DNA from: Amycolatopsis nalaikhensis
Lineage (GTDB): Bacteria; Actinomycetota; Actinomycetes; Mycobacteriales; Pseudonocardiaceae
DNA length: 64,000 bases
Assembly: GCF_030264295.1 (NCBI RefSeq)
Contig: NZ_CP127173.1
Coordinates: 8,129,501 to 8,193,500 of the forward strand
Direction: 5' to 3'
The notes below the pieces were generated by a model that was given only the letters and a program-made list of their open reading frames with translations, was not told the origin of the DNA and made no database searches. The translations under genes and the position numbers were made by a program. Position 1 is the first letter of the stretch. Each line of letters begins with the position of its first letter. This document shows, piece after piece, positions 41,914-51,114 of this stretch.

Positions 41914-43265
41914 ACACCGGGGTGACCGCGGGCGAGGTCGAGGACCTGCTGGCCCGCACGACGTGGCCGGGCGCGACCGGCGGCTGCGCGGGCGTGGGCG
42001 AGCTGGCCGAGCGGTTCGCCGCGACTGGGTTCGCGCCCGGCTCGGTGGTGCTGGTCGCGCTGCCCAACGGCACCCGGCTGATCCGGGTGTTCTTCGCCCT
42101 CGTCCTGGCCGGGCTGGTGCCGACGCTGCTGGCGGCCTCGACCCCGGCGGCCCGGCTGCGCGCGACCGCCCGCCGCCTGGGCGCGGCCGGGCTCGTGCGC
42201 GCGGCGAGCACCGGAACCGACCAGGTCACCCTCACCCACCTCGCGGACGGTCCACTTCGGACCCATCGGCCGGGTCAGGCGATCCTGCTGACCTCGGGCA
42301 CGTCGGGGATGGCCACCGGCTGCCTGCACGACATCACCGCGTTGCGGCGCAACGCGTCCCGCCACGCCGCGAGCATCGGGCTGCGGCGCGAGGACCGGAT
42401 GCTCGTCACGCTGCCGATGCACTACTCCTACGCCCTGGTCGCGCAGGTGCTGGCCGGGCTCGTCACCGGCGCGTCCCTGGTGGTCACCGGCCCGCCGTTC
42501 ACCCCGGCCGGGTACCGCGACGTGGTGGCCGCCCACGACGTGACGGTGTCCGCGCTGACGCCCTTGCTGGTCGCGGACCTGCAGGCCGACGACGGGCGCC
42601 TGCCCGCGGGCCTGCGCGTGCTGGGTGTGGGCGGGCACGCGCTCGACCCGGCCCGCACCACCCGGCTGCTCGCCGACAACCCGCGACTCGAGCTGTACCT
42701 GACCTACGGGCTCACCGAAGCCGGGCCGCGCGTGTCGACGCTCGCCGCCCACCGCGAGCGGCCGAGCCGCTACGCCTCGGCCGGGACACCCCTCGACGGC
42801 GTCCGGCTCGGGGTGCGCGACGTCGGCCGCGGGCCGGACCAGCAGGAGGTGCTCGTCACCGCCGACACGGTGTACCGGGCCAAGGTCGGGGTCGGCGAAG
42901 GCGTGTCGCGCGGCAAGCTGGTCGGCCCGGACACGATCGCCACCGGCGACGTCGGCCGCCTCGACGACGACGGCTACCTGTGGCTGAGCGGGCGGATCTC
43001 CGACTTCGCCATCGTGCGCGGCGACAAGGTGTCCCTGTCCTCGGTGCGGAAGGCGGCCGAAGGGCTCGACGGTGTCCTGCGCGCGGTCGTCACCCCGCCC
43101 GCGAACGAGCACGCCGGGGCGCTCGGGCTGGCGGTCTACGTCGACGAGACCCGCGCACTGTCCGAACAGGACGTCCGGCGGACGCTGTACCCGCTGCTGA
43201 CGCCCAACGAACGGCCCGGCGAGCTGACCGTGCACCCGGTCGCGGCCGGCAGCCTGCACAAGTAG
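41910..43265 (+). CDS. Stand-alone AMP-dependent acyl/aryl ligase
   Basis: A 451-residue ANL-superfamily adenylating enzyme: P-loop ILLTSGTSGMATG, A5-like YLTYGLTEAGPRVST, A7/A8 TGDVGRLDDDGYLWLSGRISDFAIVRGDKVS. It ends very soon after GSLHK, so the final catalytic lysine motif is only minimally present. It probably activates a carboxylic acid and loads it on a carrier protein or CoA. GTG 41910 overlaps the previous stop. The substrate is not predictable from these motifs. Confidence 0.85.
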   Translation: MNTGVTAGEVEDLLARTTWPGATGGCAGVGELAERFAATGFAPGSVVLVALPNGTRLIRVFFALVLAGLVPTLLAASTPAARLRATARRLGAAGLVRAASTGTDQVTLTHLADGPLRTHRPGQAILLTSGTSGMATGCLHDITALRRNASRHAASIGLRREDRMLVTLPMHYSYALVAQVLAGLVTGASLVVTGPPFTPAGYRDVVAAHDVTVSALTPLLVADLQADDGRLPAGLRVLGVGGHALDPARTTRLLADNPRLELYLTYGLTEAGPRVSTLAAHRERPSRYASAGTPLDGVRLGVRDVGRGPDQQEVLVTADTVYRAKVGVGEGVSRGKLVGPDTIATGDVGRLDDDGYLWLSGRISDFAIVRGDKVSLSSVRKAAEGLDGVLRAVVTPPANEHAGALGLAVYVDETRALSEQDVRRTLYPLLTPNERPGELTVHPVAAGSLHK

Positions 43266-43273
43266 GAGGGCCG

Positions 43274-43957
43274 GTGGAGCTGCTCTGCGTGCCCGGGGCC
43301 GGCGGCTCGGCCCGCGCGTTCCGCCCGTGGGTGGCCGCGCTGGCTCCCGAGCTGACTGTCCGTCCGCTGAACCTGCCGGGTCGCGGCCGCGACACGCCGG
43401 TGTCGAGCCTCGTCGAGGCCGCCACCCGGCTGATGGCGCGGATCCCGGCGGACGAGCCGTACGCGTTGGCGGGGCACAGCATGGGCGCCCTGATTGCCTA
43501 CGAGCTGGCGCGGCAGGTGTGTGCCGAGGGCACGCTGGCGCCGCCGGAGTTCCTCGTCGTCGTCGCGGCCCGCCCGCCACACCTGAGTTCGGGCGCCGCG
43601 GTGACGGGGCTGCTGGACGCCGAGGACGACGAGTTCCTCGACGGGCTCGTCGCGCTCGGGTTCGCCGATCGCGCGGCCCGGAACTCGCCGATGCGGGCGT
43701 TGTTCGTGCCGACCCTGCGCGAGGATCTGCGGCTGCTGGCCGGATACCAGCGCGTGCGCGCCGAGCCGGTGCCGGTGGACCTGCTGGCCTGGCACGGCCT
43801 CGCCGACCCGTCGACGTCCGAGGCGGTGACCGCGGAGTGGGCGGGCTACACGAGCGCCGGGTTCGCCGCGGCCGTGTTCGACGGCGGCCACAGCTTCCCG
43901 TTCGACCGTACGGCCGAGGTGGCCGAGCGCCTGCGGGCGCACTTGAACGTCCATTGA
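43274..43957 (+). CDS. Type II thioesterase 2
   Basis: A 227-residue GrsT-like hydrolase: CVPGAGGSARAFRPW, nucleophile Ser in AGHSMGALIAYE, and His in DGGHSFPFDRT. GTG 43274 has AGGAGGG. It is distinct from thioesterase 1 and may be the releasing enzyme, because neither NRPS carries a TE domain. A proofreading role is the alternative. Confidence 0.88.
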   Translation: MELLCVPGAGGSARAFRPWVAALAPELTVRPLNLPGRGRDTPVSSLVEAATRLMARIPADEPYALAGHSMGALIAYELARQVCAEGTLAPPEFLVVVAARPPHLSSGAAVTGLLDAEDDEFLDGLVALGFADRAARNSPMRALFVPTLREDLRLLAGYQRVRAEPVPVDLLAWHGLADPSTSEAVTAEWAGYTSAGFAAAVFDGGHSFPFDRTAEVAERLRAHLNVH

Positions 43958-43984
43958 GGACGGATCGACCGAAGGAGAGACGCC

Positions 43985-44689
43985 ATGACGGCGACGATCG
44001 ACCAGGGCTTGTTCGCGAGCTGGACCCCGCCGCGGGACCTGCCGTTCCACTGGCACATCTACGACGTCGGCAGCGCGCTGCCGGAGGGCTGGACCGATGC
44101 CCTGCTGGACGTCGCGCGGCAGCAGGCGGCCCAGCGCAGCTTCCGCCCGACGATGACGACCGCGCGCGAGACCGCCGACGCCGTCATCCCGCTGGAGTCG
44201 GTCGACGGCGAGGTGCTCGTCGAGCAGGCGCCGTGGGTGAACGAGCTGTACGCGGGCTGGTTCCGGCAGCTGGGTGAGCGGCTGATCGACGAGCCGCTGG
44301 AGCTGACCAGCACCGCCAACCGGGCGCTGAGCCTCAACGTGCAGCGCGGGATCACCATGCGCTACCCGTGCCACGTGGACAGCAACCCGATGGAGGGCCT
44401 GCTGTACCTGACCGACTGCACGGAGGAGACCGGCGGCGGCCTGGTCGTCTCCCGCAACCGCCACGCCCGCGACGTGACCGAAGTCGACGAGGACGCCGCC
44501 GTGATCTACCCGCGCGCGGGGCAGCTGTTCTTCTTCGACGCGCGGTTCCACCCGCACTACGTCCAGCCGCTGCGGACCGACGACGCGCTGCGCGCGGTGG
44601 TGACGATGAACTACTACACGCGCTCGATCCCCGAAGCGGTGCGGCCGGCGGGGCTGGACGAGCAGCTGTTCGGCGCGGGCACGCGATGA
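43985..44689 (+). CDS. 2-oxoglutarate/Fe(II)-dependent oxygenase
   Basis: A 234-residue double-stranded beta-helix oxygenase. Iron ligands are HxD in CHVDSNPMEG and the distal His in FHPHYVQPL; the 2OG-binding Arg is in DALRAVVTMNYY. It resembles prolyl-4-hydroxylase-type enzymes. A hydroxylation of an amino acid or of the carrier-bound intermediate is likely. ATG 43985 follows AGGAGAG. It overlaps the ornithine-cyclodeaminase-like gene and the pair may act in sequence. Confidence 0.85.
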   Translation: MTATIDQGLFASWTPPRDLPFHWHIYDVGSALPEGWTDALLDVARQQAAQRSFRPTMTTARETADAVIPLESVDGEVLVEQAPWVNELYAGWFRQLGERLIDEPLELTSTANRALSLNVQRGITMRYPCHVDSNPMEGLLYLTDCTEETGGGLVVSRNRHARDVTEVDEDAAVIYPRAGQLFFFDARFHPHYVQPLRTDDALRAVVTMNYYTRSIPEAVRPAGLDEQLFGAGTR

Positions 44690-45663
44690 CGCTGCTGGTG
44701 CTCTCCGGGGCCGACGTCCGCGCGTTGTTCCCGCCGAAGGAGGGACTGGCGCCGATGCGCGAGGCGCTGATGGCGCTGGCGCGGGGCGAGGTGTGCCAGC
44801 CGTTGCGGCCGGTGGTCGCCCCGGAGGGCGCCAAGGGCCTGCTGGCGATGATGCCCGCCCACACGCCCGACGCGGGGTACGGCGTCAAGATCGTGTGCTT
44901 GTTCGAGGGCAACACCGCACTCGGACTGGACGCCCACCAGGGCGCGATGCTGCTGTTCAGCGGCGAGACGGGGGAGGCGCTGGCGTTGCTGAACGCGTCG
45001 GTGCTCACGGAGCTGCGCACCCCGGCGGTGACGGCGGTGGCGACGGAGACGCTGGCCCGCCCGGACGCGGCGGAGCTGACGGTGATCGGCATCGGCGTCC
45101 AGGGCGCGGCCCACATCCGCACGTTGGCGGCGGTCCGGTCGTGGCGCCGGGTGCGGGTGGTGGCCCGCGACCACGTCCGGGCGGCGAAGGTGTGCGCGGA
45201 GCTGTCTTCGGAGCTGGACCTCCCGATCGAGGTGGCGTCATCGGCGGAGGAGGCGGTCCGCGGCGCCGACGTGGTGGTGACGGCGACGAACGCCCCGGAG
45301 CCGGTGCTGCGGCGCGAGTGGCTGCGCCCGGGCACGCACGTCAACGCGGTCGGCTCGTGCGTCGCGCACACGCGCGAGCTGGACCCGCCGACGATGGCTG
45401 CCGCGAGGGTGTTCGTGGACTCCCTGGAGTCGGCGGTCAACGAGGCGGGCGACTACGTGTTCGCGGCCCGCGCGGGGGTGATCGGGCCGTCGGATCTGAC
45501 GCCGTTGGGCGAGGTCCTGCTGGGCCGGGCCCCGGGGCGGGAGTCGGAGGGGGAGATCACGGTGTTCGAGTCGGTGGGCCTGGCGATCCAGGACCTCGCG
45601 GCGGCCCGCTTCGTCCACACCAGAGCGGTGGAGACGGGCGCGGGCAGCCGGGTGGAGTACTGA
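44686..45663 (+). CDS. Ornithine cyclodeaminase / mu-crystallin family enzyme
   Basis: A 325-residue NAD(P)-binding enzyme: ALALLNASVLTELRTPAVTA (the conserved RTxA segment), Rossmann motif TVIGIGVQGAAHIRTL, and the late THVNAVGSC. Family members deaminate ornithine to proline, reduce cyclic imines, or act as dehydrogenases in siderophore precursor formation (SbnB type). Last gene of the cluster operon; it probably supplies a cyclic or unusual amino acid building block. It converges with the next gene 9 bases apart. Confidence 0.85.
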   Translation: MTLLVLSGADVRALFPPKEGLAPMREALMALARGEVCQPLRPVVAPEGAKGLLAMMPAHTPDAGYGVKIVCLFEGNTALGLDAHQGAMLLFSGETGEALALLNASVLTELRTPAVTAVATETLARPDAAELTVIGIGVQGAAHIRTLAAVRSWRRVRVVARDHVRAAKVCAELSSELDLPIEVASSAEEAVRGADVVVTATNAPEPVLRREWLRPGTHVNAVGSCVAHTRELDPPTMAAARVFVDSLESAVNEAGDYVFAARAGVIGPSDLTPLGEVLLGRAPGRESEGEITVFESVGLAIQDLAAARFVHTRAVETGAGSRVEY

Positions 45664-45672
45664 GCGGGGGCG

Positions 45673-46230
45673 TCACCAGGCGGTGAACCGCGGCCAGGCG
45701 TAGTTGCAGGTCTCGAAGCCCAGCTTGGTGGCGCCCTTGATCGCGCTGTCGTCGTAGATCTTGAACTTCTCGTAGGAGTCGTGCGCGTCGTCGTACAGCC
45801 CGCGCCGCAGTTCGCCGGTCATCTGCGTCCACCACCAGTTCGCGTCCCGGTAGTCGGCCCAGACTTTCTTCGTTTCATCGTCGAAAGCGGGGTCGGAGGG
45901 ATCGTCTGGTTCGCCGACTTTTTTCCATTGCTCGACCATCTCGGCGCGCAATTTTCCGATGGCGGCCGGCCACACGCCGGGCTGCTTCTTCGAATAGTTC
46001 CCGGCGGTGCCGACTTTCCCGGTCGCGGCGTAGCAGGCCCGGTCGGCGGCGTGGATGTAGTCCCACTTGCCTTCGCCGGGATCCGTCACGGGGGCGGGCG
46101 CCGCGGTCGCACTTCTGGTCGGCGTGCTCGGCTTCGCCACGTCGTGGACGTTCTTCGGCCCGAAGAACGTGATGATGCCCAGCACACTGGAGACGACACC
46201 GATCGCCGTGATCACCAAACCTTTCGCCAT
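45673..46230 (-). CDS. Hypothetical membrane-anchored protein
   Basis: A 185-residue protein with one N-terminal hydrophobic helix (LVITAIGVVSSVLGIITFFG), a Pro/Thr/Ala-rich spacer, and a soluble domain rich in Trp, Tyr and Asp (KWDYIHAADRACYAATGKVG, YRDANWWWTQMTGELRRGLYDD). The domain probably faces the outside. Lower GC and more varied codons than its neighbours. No family recognised; its convergent orientation sets it apart from the cluster. Confidence 0.75.
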   Translation of the reverse strand: MAKGLVITAIGVVSSVLGIITFFGPKNVHDVAKPSTPTRSATAAPAPVTDPGEGKWDYIHAADRACYAATGKVGTAGNYSKKQPGVWPAAIGKLRAEMVEQWKKVGEPDDPSDPAFDDETKKVWADYRDANWWWTQMTGELRRGLYDDAHDSYEKFKIYDDSAIKGATKLGFETCNYAWPRFTAW

Positions 46231-46308
46231 GACGCGAGATTAGGGACGCGGAAGATCGCCCGCGCGGAAATGGTGTCCGGTCACCCCGACAGTCCAGCGG
46301 GAAAACAC

Positions 46309-46343
46309 GAATGGGCCCCAGTCGGCTCGGCTGAGGCCCATTC
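46309..46343 (-). terminator. Hairpin after kamA
   Basis: GAATGGGCC (46309-46317) pairs with GGCCCATTC (46335-46343), with a 17-base loop. It lies 15 bases downstream of the kamA stop on the minus strand and is a plausible terminator. Confidence 0.6.
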
Positions 46344-46358
46344 CGTGACCGCGCGGAG

Positions 46359-47747
46359 TCAGTTCCCCTGGGTGCTCCACCACCGCTGCCCGGCCTCGGG
46401 AAGTGTCGAGATCGGGTCGTAGTACGGGTACCGCCGCTGCAGGGCCTCCGGGTCGTCGAGCTCGATGCCGGTCCGGTAGTTCTTGGTCCAGTACGAGATC
46501 CCCAGCTCCCGGTCGTACTCGGCGAGCTGGTGCACCCACCGCTTCCCGACATAAGGCACGTCGCACACGATGCGCGGCGTCGCGTACCCGGGCAGGTAGC
46601 CCATGATCGCGTGCTGCAGCTCCTGGGCCTCCCACACCGCGACCCGCCAGTGCTCGGCGTTCGGGATCATGTCGCACATGTAGAAGTAGTACGGCAGGAT
46701 GTTCGCCTCGCCTTGCAGCGCGAAGCACAGGTCCAGCAGCGCCGCCGGGGTCGCGTTGACCCCGCGCATCAGCACGCCCTGGTTGCGGACGTCGCGCACG
46801 CCCACGTTCAACGCCGTCTGGGCTGCCTCCGCCACCAGCGGGGTCACCGACTGGGCGTGGTTGACGTGCGTGTGGATCGCCAGGTTGACCCCACGCCGCT
46901 GGGCCGTCACCGCGACGCGCTCGAGGCCTTCGACGACCTTCGGCTGGATCCAGTGCTGGGGGAGCGCCGCCAGGGCCTTGGTCGCCAGGCGGATGTCGCG
47001 GACGGTGTCGATGTCCATCAGGCGCATCAGGAACGACTCCAGCTGCGGCCACGGCACGTTGGCCACGTCGCCGCCCGACACCACGACGTCGCGGACGCCC
47101 GGGGTCTTCTTGAGGTAGGCGATCATCGCGTCCTGGCGGTCGACCGGCTTGAGCGTCAGCTTGTGCTTCTCGATCTGCTCGGTCGAGTTGCCGACCAGGT
47201 CCATCCGCGTGCAGTGGCCGCAGTACTGGGGGCAGGTCGAGATCATCTCGGCCAGCACCTTGGTCGGGTAGCGGTGGGTCAGGCCCTCGACCACCCACAT
47301 CTCGGCCTCGTGCAGCGAGTCGCGCTCGGAGTGCGGGTGGCTCGCCCAGACCGGGTCGCGGTCGCTGCGCACCGGGAGCATGTAGCGGCGGATCGGGTCG
47401 GCGTAGAACGCCTCGGTCACCTTGGCCGGGTCGGTGCCGGCGTGCGGCGCCATCGTGTTGAGCATCTGCGGCGGCAGCAGCATCGACATCGTCGCCATCT
47501 CGCGCTGGTCGGCGAGCAGGTCGTCGTAGAAGCGCTCCTCCAGCAGGTCGCCCATCAGGGCGCGCAGCTGCTTGACGTTGCGGACGCAGTGCACCCGCTG
47601 CCACTGCGCGTCACGCCACTCGGCCTCGGTCACGTCGTGCCAGCCGGGGAAGCGGCGCCAGTCGGGTTCCACCAGCTCGGCGCGGGCGTACTCGTAGGGC
47701 TGGTCGAAGGCGGCGGCAGGCGTCACAGGTTCCTGGGTCGCAGTCAC
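46359..47747 (-). CDS. kamA: KamA-family radical SAM protein (lysine 2,3-aminomutase-like)
   Basis: A 462-residue radical SAM enzyme with the cluster motif CPQYCGHC (CxxxCxxC), followed by the GGDV/HTHVNHAQS core typical of aminomutases. The PLP lysine is probably the one in DVPYVGKRWV; the classical PGGGGK motif is absent, as in the actinobacterial branch. GTG 47747 has AGGAG. Lysine to beta-lysine is the founding reaction; other amino acids are possible. It is next to, but in opposite orientation from, the biosynthetic cluster, so a beta-amino acid supply role is a possibility only. Confidence 0.85.
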   Translation of the reverse strand: MTATQEPVTPAAAFDQPYEYARAELVEPDWRRFPGWHDVTEAEWRDAQWQRVHCVRNVKQLRALMGDLLEERFYDDLLADQREMATMSMLLPPQMLNTMAPHAGTDPAKVTEAFYADPIRRYMLPVRSDRDPVWASHPHSERDSLHEAEMWVVEGLTHRYPTKVLAEMISTCPQYCGHCTRMDLVGNSTEQIEKHKLTLKPVDRQDAMIAYLKKTPGVRDVVVSGGDVANVPWPQLESFLMRLMDIDTVRDIRLATKALAALPQHWIQPKVVEGLERVAVTAQRRGVNLAIHTHVNHAQSVTPLVAEAAQTALNVGVRDVRNQGVLMRGVNATPAALLDLCFALQGEANILPYYFYMCDMIPNAEHWRVAVWEAQELQHAIMGYLPGYATPRIVCDVPYVGKRWVHQLAEYDRELGISYWTKNYRTGIELDDPEALQRRYPYYDPISTLPEAGQRWWSTQGN

Positions 47748-47867
47748 TTGTACTCCTAGTCGTCGGGAACGCGTGAAAATATCCTGTCATAACGTTCTCA
47801 CGGAGTAAATCTTCCTGCCTGCTGGGTCGCCGTCCCCCACGTGGACGCAGGGGGCAGACTCAGGGGC

Positions 47868-49463
47868 GTGACGGACGAACACACGACGCTCCTGCTCGGC
47901 GGGCGCATCTACACCCCCGCCGGCCCGGACGCCACGGCGATGGCGGTCACCGGCGGCACCGTGGTCTGGGTCGGCCAGGACGCCCCCGCCCGCGCCCTGC
48001 ACCCCGGCGCCGAGATCGTCGACCTTCAAGGCGCCTTCGTCGCCCCCGCCTTCGTCGACGCGCACGTCCACGCCACCGCCACCGGCCTGCACCTGACCGG
48101 CCTCGACCTCACCGGCGTCCGCGGCGGCGCCGACCTGCTGGCCCGCGTGCGCGACGCCGTCGTCCCCGGCCAGGTCCTGCTCGCCCACGGCTGGGACGAG
48201 AGCACCTGGGCCGACCCGCGCCTGCCCAGCCGGGCCGAACTCGACGCCGCCGCCGGAGGCGCGCCGGTGTACCTCAGCCGCGTCGACGTCCACTCCGCGC
48301 TCGTCTCGACCGCGCTGGTCGAGCTGGCTCCGGCCGCCCGCGACGCCGACGGCTGGTCGCCCGACGGCCCGCTGACCCGCGCCGCCCACCACGCCGTCCG
48401 CGCGGCCGTGCGCGCCGCCGTCACCCCCGAGCAGCGCGAACGCGCCCAGCGGGCCTTCCTCGCCGAGGCCGCGCGCCAGGGCATCGCCAGCGTCCACGAA
48501 TGCGCCGGCCCCGACATCTCCGGCCGCGACGACCTCGCCGCCCTGCTCGCCCTCGCCGGTCCCGGCACCCCGGAGGTCGTCGGCTACTGGGGCGAACTCG
48601 GCGCCGTCGACACCGCCCGTGAGCTGGGCGCCCGCGGCCTGGCCGGTGACCTGTTCGTCGACGGCGCGCTCGGCTCCCACACCGCGGCCCTCACCACGCC
48701 GTATGCCGACCACGACGGCTCCGGCACCCGCTACCTCGACGCCCAGCGCATCGGCGAACACCTGGCCGCGTGCACCGAAGCCGGGCTGCAGGCCGGGTTC
48801 CACGTCATCGGCGACGCCGCCGTCGCCGAAGTCGTCGAAGGTTTCCGCCTGGCCGAAAAGGAAGTCGGCCAGCGCGCGCTCGCGGCCCGCCACCACCGGC
48901 TGGAGCACCTGGAGATGGTCACCGCCGAACAGGCGAAGCAGCTGGCGGGCTGGGGCGCCGTCGCGTCGATGCAGCCCCTGTTCGACGCCCTGTGGGGTGG
49001 CCCGGAAGGCATGTACGCCGAGCGGCTCGGCCCCGACCGCGCGGCCGGGCTGAACCCGTTCTCGGCACTGGCCGCGGAAGGCGTCCTGCTCGCCTTCGGC
49101 TCCGACGCGCCGGTGACCCCGCTGGACCCGTGGGGCAGCGTCCGCGCCGCCGCCTACCACCGCACGCCGGGCGCGGGCCTGTCACCGCGGGCGGCGTTCA
49201 CCGCCCACACCCGGGCCGGGCACCGCGCCGCCGGGGTCAACGACGGCGTCACCGGCAGCCTCACCCCAGGCGCGCCGGCGCACTACGCGATCTGGGACGC
49301 GACGGACCTCGTCGTCGCGACGCCGGACAGCCGCGTGCAGCGCTGGTCGACCGACCCGCGGGCCGGGGTGCCGCCGCTGCCGCGGCTCGAACCGGGCGCC
49401 GAACTGCCCCGGTGCCTGCGGACCGTGCGCGCGGGCGAGATCGTCCACGACGCCATCACCTAG
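47868..49463 (+). CDS. YtcJ-like metal-dependent amidohydrolase
   Basis: A 531-residue amidohydrolase of the YtcJ/LAF3 type: metal motif FVDAHVHATATG, GDLFVDGALGSHTAAL, FHVIGDAAVAE, HHRLEHLEMVT and the late FGSDAPVTPLDPWGSV. Cytoplasmic, with no signal peptide. GTG 47868 has AGGGG just upstream; GTG 47841 is a weaker alternative. It is 11 bases upstream of lnt and may be co-transcribed. Substrate unknown for this family. Confidence 0.87.
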   Translation: MTDEHTTLLLGGRIYTPAGPDATAMAVTGGTVVWVGQDAPARALHPGAEIVDLQGAFVAPAFVDAHVHATATGLHLTGLDLTGVRGGADLLARVRDAVVPGQVLLAHGWDESTWADPRLPSRAELDAAAGGAPVYLSRVDVHSALVSTALVELAPAARDADGWSPDGPLTRAAHHAVRAAVRAAVTPEQRERAQRAFLAEAARQGIASVHECAGPDISGRDDLAALLALAGPGTPEVVGYWGELGAVDTARELGARGLAGDLFVDGALGSHTAALTTPYADHDGSGTRYLDAQRIGEHLAACTEAGLQAGFHVIGDAAVAEVVEGFRLAEKEVGQRALAARHHRLEHLEMVTAEQAKQLAGWGAVASMQPLFDALWGGPEGMYAERLGPDRAAGLNPFSALAAEGVLLAFGSDAPVTPLDPWGSVRAAAYHRTPGAGLSPRAAFTAHTRAGHRAAGVNDGVTGSLTPGAPAHYAIWDATDLVVATPDSRVQRWSTDPRAGVPPLPRLEPGAELPRCLRTVRAGEIVHDAIT

Positions 49464-49474
49464 AGTTGTCTTCC

Positions 49475-51088
49475 GTGGCAGTCACCGTGGCGGACCCCGA
49501 ACCGGGCGCCCCGCACCAACCCGCCCGAACCCGGCGTTTCCCGCGCGCCTGGCTGCTCCGCCTGGCCACGGCCCTGGTGTCCGGCTTCGCCTACTACCTC
49601 AGCTTCGCGCCGCGCCCGCTGTGGTGGCTGGCGCCGCTGGCGTTCGCCGGGTTCGCCCTCGTGCTGCGCGGCCGCACCTTCCGCGGCGCGTTCGGCTACG
49701 GCTTCGCGTTCGGGTTCGTGTTCTTCCTGCCGCTGCTGACCTGGTTGCTGGACTTCCTCGGCCCCGACTTCGGCCCGTGGCCGTGGCTGGGCCTGTCCTT
49801 CGCGCTGGCGCTCTACTACGGCCTCGCCGGCGGACTCATCACGTGGGTCTCCCGGCTGCCCGCGGCGCCGCTGTGGGCCGCGCTGGTGTTCATCGCGCTC
49901 GAGACGCCCCGCGCGTGGTTCCCCTTCGGCGGCTTCCCCTGGGGCCGGGTGGCGTTCAGCCAGCCCGAAGGCGCGTTCCTGCCGCTGGCCTCGATCGGCG
50001 GCGCGCCGCTGGTCGGCCTCGCCGTCGTGTTCACCGGCTTCTGCCTGGCCGCGCTCGCCGCCCGCATGTGGGAGCGGCGCGAAGTCACCCGCCCGGTGGC
50101 GTTCGCCGCTCTCGGGACGGTGCTGCCCGTCATCGCCGGGCTGGCGCTGTGGCCGACGATCGGGACCGACGCGCAGGACGGCGAGCGCACGGTCGCGACC
50201 GTGCAGGGCAACGCCCCCGACATCGGGCTCGCGCTGCAAGGCGAGCGCGGGCTGCTGCGGCGCAACACGATCGCGGAGAGCGAGCGGCTGCTGGCCGACG
50301 TCCGCGCCGGGCGGGTCCCGAAACCGGACCTGCTGCTGTGGCCCGAAAGCGCCACCACCGTCACCGGCCCCGACCCGCAGGTCGACCAGCTCGTCGCGGA
50401 CTTCGGCGTGCCCGCCCTGATCGGCGCGATCTACCAGCTGCCCGACGGGCACCTGCAGAACTCCGTCATCGACTGGGACCCGAGCACCGGGCCCGGCGCG
50501 CGCTACGCGAAGCAGCAGCTGGTGCCCTTCGGCGAGTACGTGCCCGCCCGCAAGGTCGCCGAGCTGGTGACGCCGTTCCTGGACGCCGAGACCGTCGACA
50601 TGGTCCCCGGCGACGGCGCCAACCAGACGATGCCCGCGGCGGGCACGAAGGTCGGCGTGTTCGTCTGCTACGAGGCGGCGTTCGACTACCCGGCCCGCGA
50701 CGCCGTCCGCGACGGCGCGGAGCTGCTGGTGGTCCCGACGAACAACGCGTGGTACGGCGAGAGCGAGATGAGCCTGCAGCAGCTGGCGATGTCGCGGCTG
50801 CGGGCGGTCGAGCACGGCCGGGCCGTCGTGGTGTCGGCGGTCTCCGGCGTCAGCGCGATCGTCGCGCCGGACGGGTCCGTGACCAGCTCAACGGGCCTTT
50901 TCACGGCGGACTCCCTGGTCGGGCGCGTGCCGCTGCGGACGCAGACTACGCTGTCGGATCGACTCGGTGCGTGGACGGAGTACGGGCTGCTGGCACTGGC
51001 GATCGCCGGGGTGGCCGGTGGGCTCGTACTCCGTTTTCGCACCCGGCGCGCGAGCGCCGGCACGGCAGCAGGGGAAGCGGCGGACTGA
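49475..51088 (+). CDS. lnt: Apolipoprotein N-acyltransferase
   Basis: A 537-residue membrane enzyme with an N-terminal block of about seven helices, then a periplasmic nitrilase domain. The catalytic Glu is in LLLWPESATT, Lys in KQQLVPFGEYVP and Cys in GVFVCYEAAFD, giving a complete triad. A final helix (LLALAIAGVAGGLVL) closes the protein. It N-acylates the N-terminal Cys of lipoproteins in the membrane. GTG 49475 was chosen; no strong ribosome binding site is visible. It is followed 26 bases later by ppm, matching the lnt-ppm1 pairing of mycolata, where the two can be fused. Confidence 0.92.
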   Translation: MAVTVADPEPGAPHQPARTRRFPRAWLLRLATALVSGFAYYLSFAPRPLWWLAPLAFAGFALVLRGRTFRGAFGYGFAFGFVFFLPLLTWLLDFLGPDFGPWPWLGLSFALALYYGLAGGLITWVSRLPAAPLWAALVFIALETPRAWFPFGGFPWGRVAFSQPEGAFLPLASIGGAPLVGLAVVFTGFCLAALAARMWERREVTRPVAFAALGTVLPVIAGLALWPTIGTDAQDGERTVATVQGNAPDIGLALQGERGLLRRNTIAESERLLADVRAGRVPKPDLLLWPESATTVTGPDPQVDQLVADFGVPALIGAIYQLPDGHLQNSVIDWDPSTGPGARYAKQQLVPFGEYVPARKVAELVTPFLDAETVDMVPGDGANQTMPAAGTKVGVFVCYEAAFDYPARDAVRDGAELLVVPTNNAWYGESEMSLQQLAMSRLRAVEHGRAVVVSAVSGVSAIVAPDGSVTSSTGLFTADSLVGRVPLRTQTTLSDRLGAWTEYGLLALAIAGVAGGLVLRFRTRRASAGTAAGEAAD

Positions 51089-51114
51089 CCGCCGCGGATA
51101 TCGGAGGAGCACGG

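Larger units (their letters stand above)
24598..45663. other. Unassigned NRPS / type-II-ketosynthase hybrid biosynthetic gene cluster
   Basis: Nineteen genes in two divergent operons that meet at 30516-30749. The minus arm holds MbtH, a ketopantoate-reductase-like enzyme, an ACP and NRPS1. The plus arm runs from the TDO-like enzyme to the ornithine-cyclodeaminase-like enzyme, with nearly every stop overlapping the next start. It has its own exporter, two type II thioesterases, three carrier proteins or domains with the Ser motif besides NRPS1, and at least six tailoring enzymes. There are no modular PKS genes and no terminal TE domain. I do not recognise the combination as a known product pathway. 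Outer borders were set by the change in strand and gene type. Confidence 0.8.

Noticed and set aside
24598..45663. Cluster as an antimycin-type pathway (TDO-like gene plus a Thr A domain)
   Set aside because: The modular PKS, multicomponent oxygenase and crotonyl-CoA reductase of that pathway are missing, and both NRPSs have a different layout.
46359..47747. KamA as a member of the biosynthetic cluster
   Set aside because: It is separated by an unrelated gene, has opposite orientation and its own terminator, and belongs to a widespread actinobacterial KamA branch. Kept as a possibility only.
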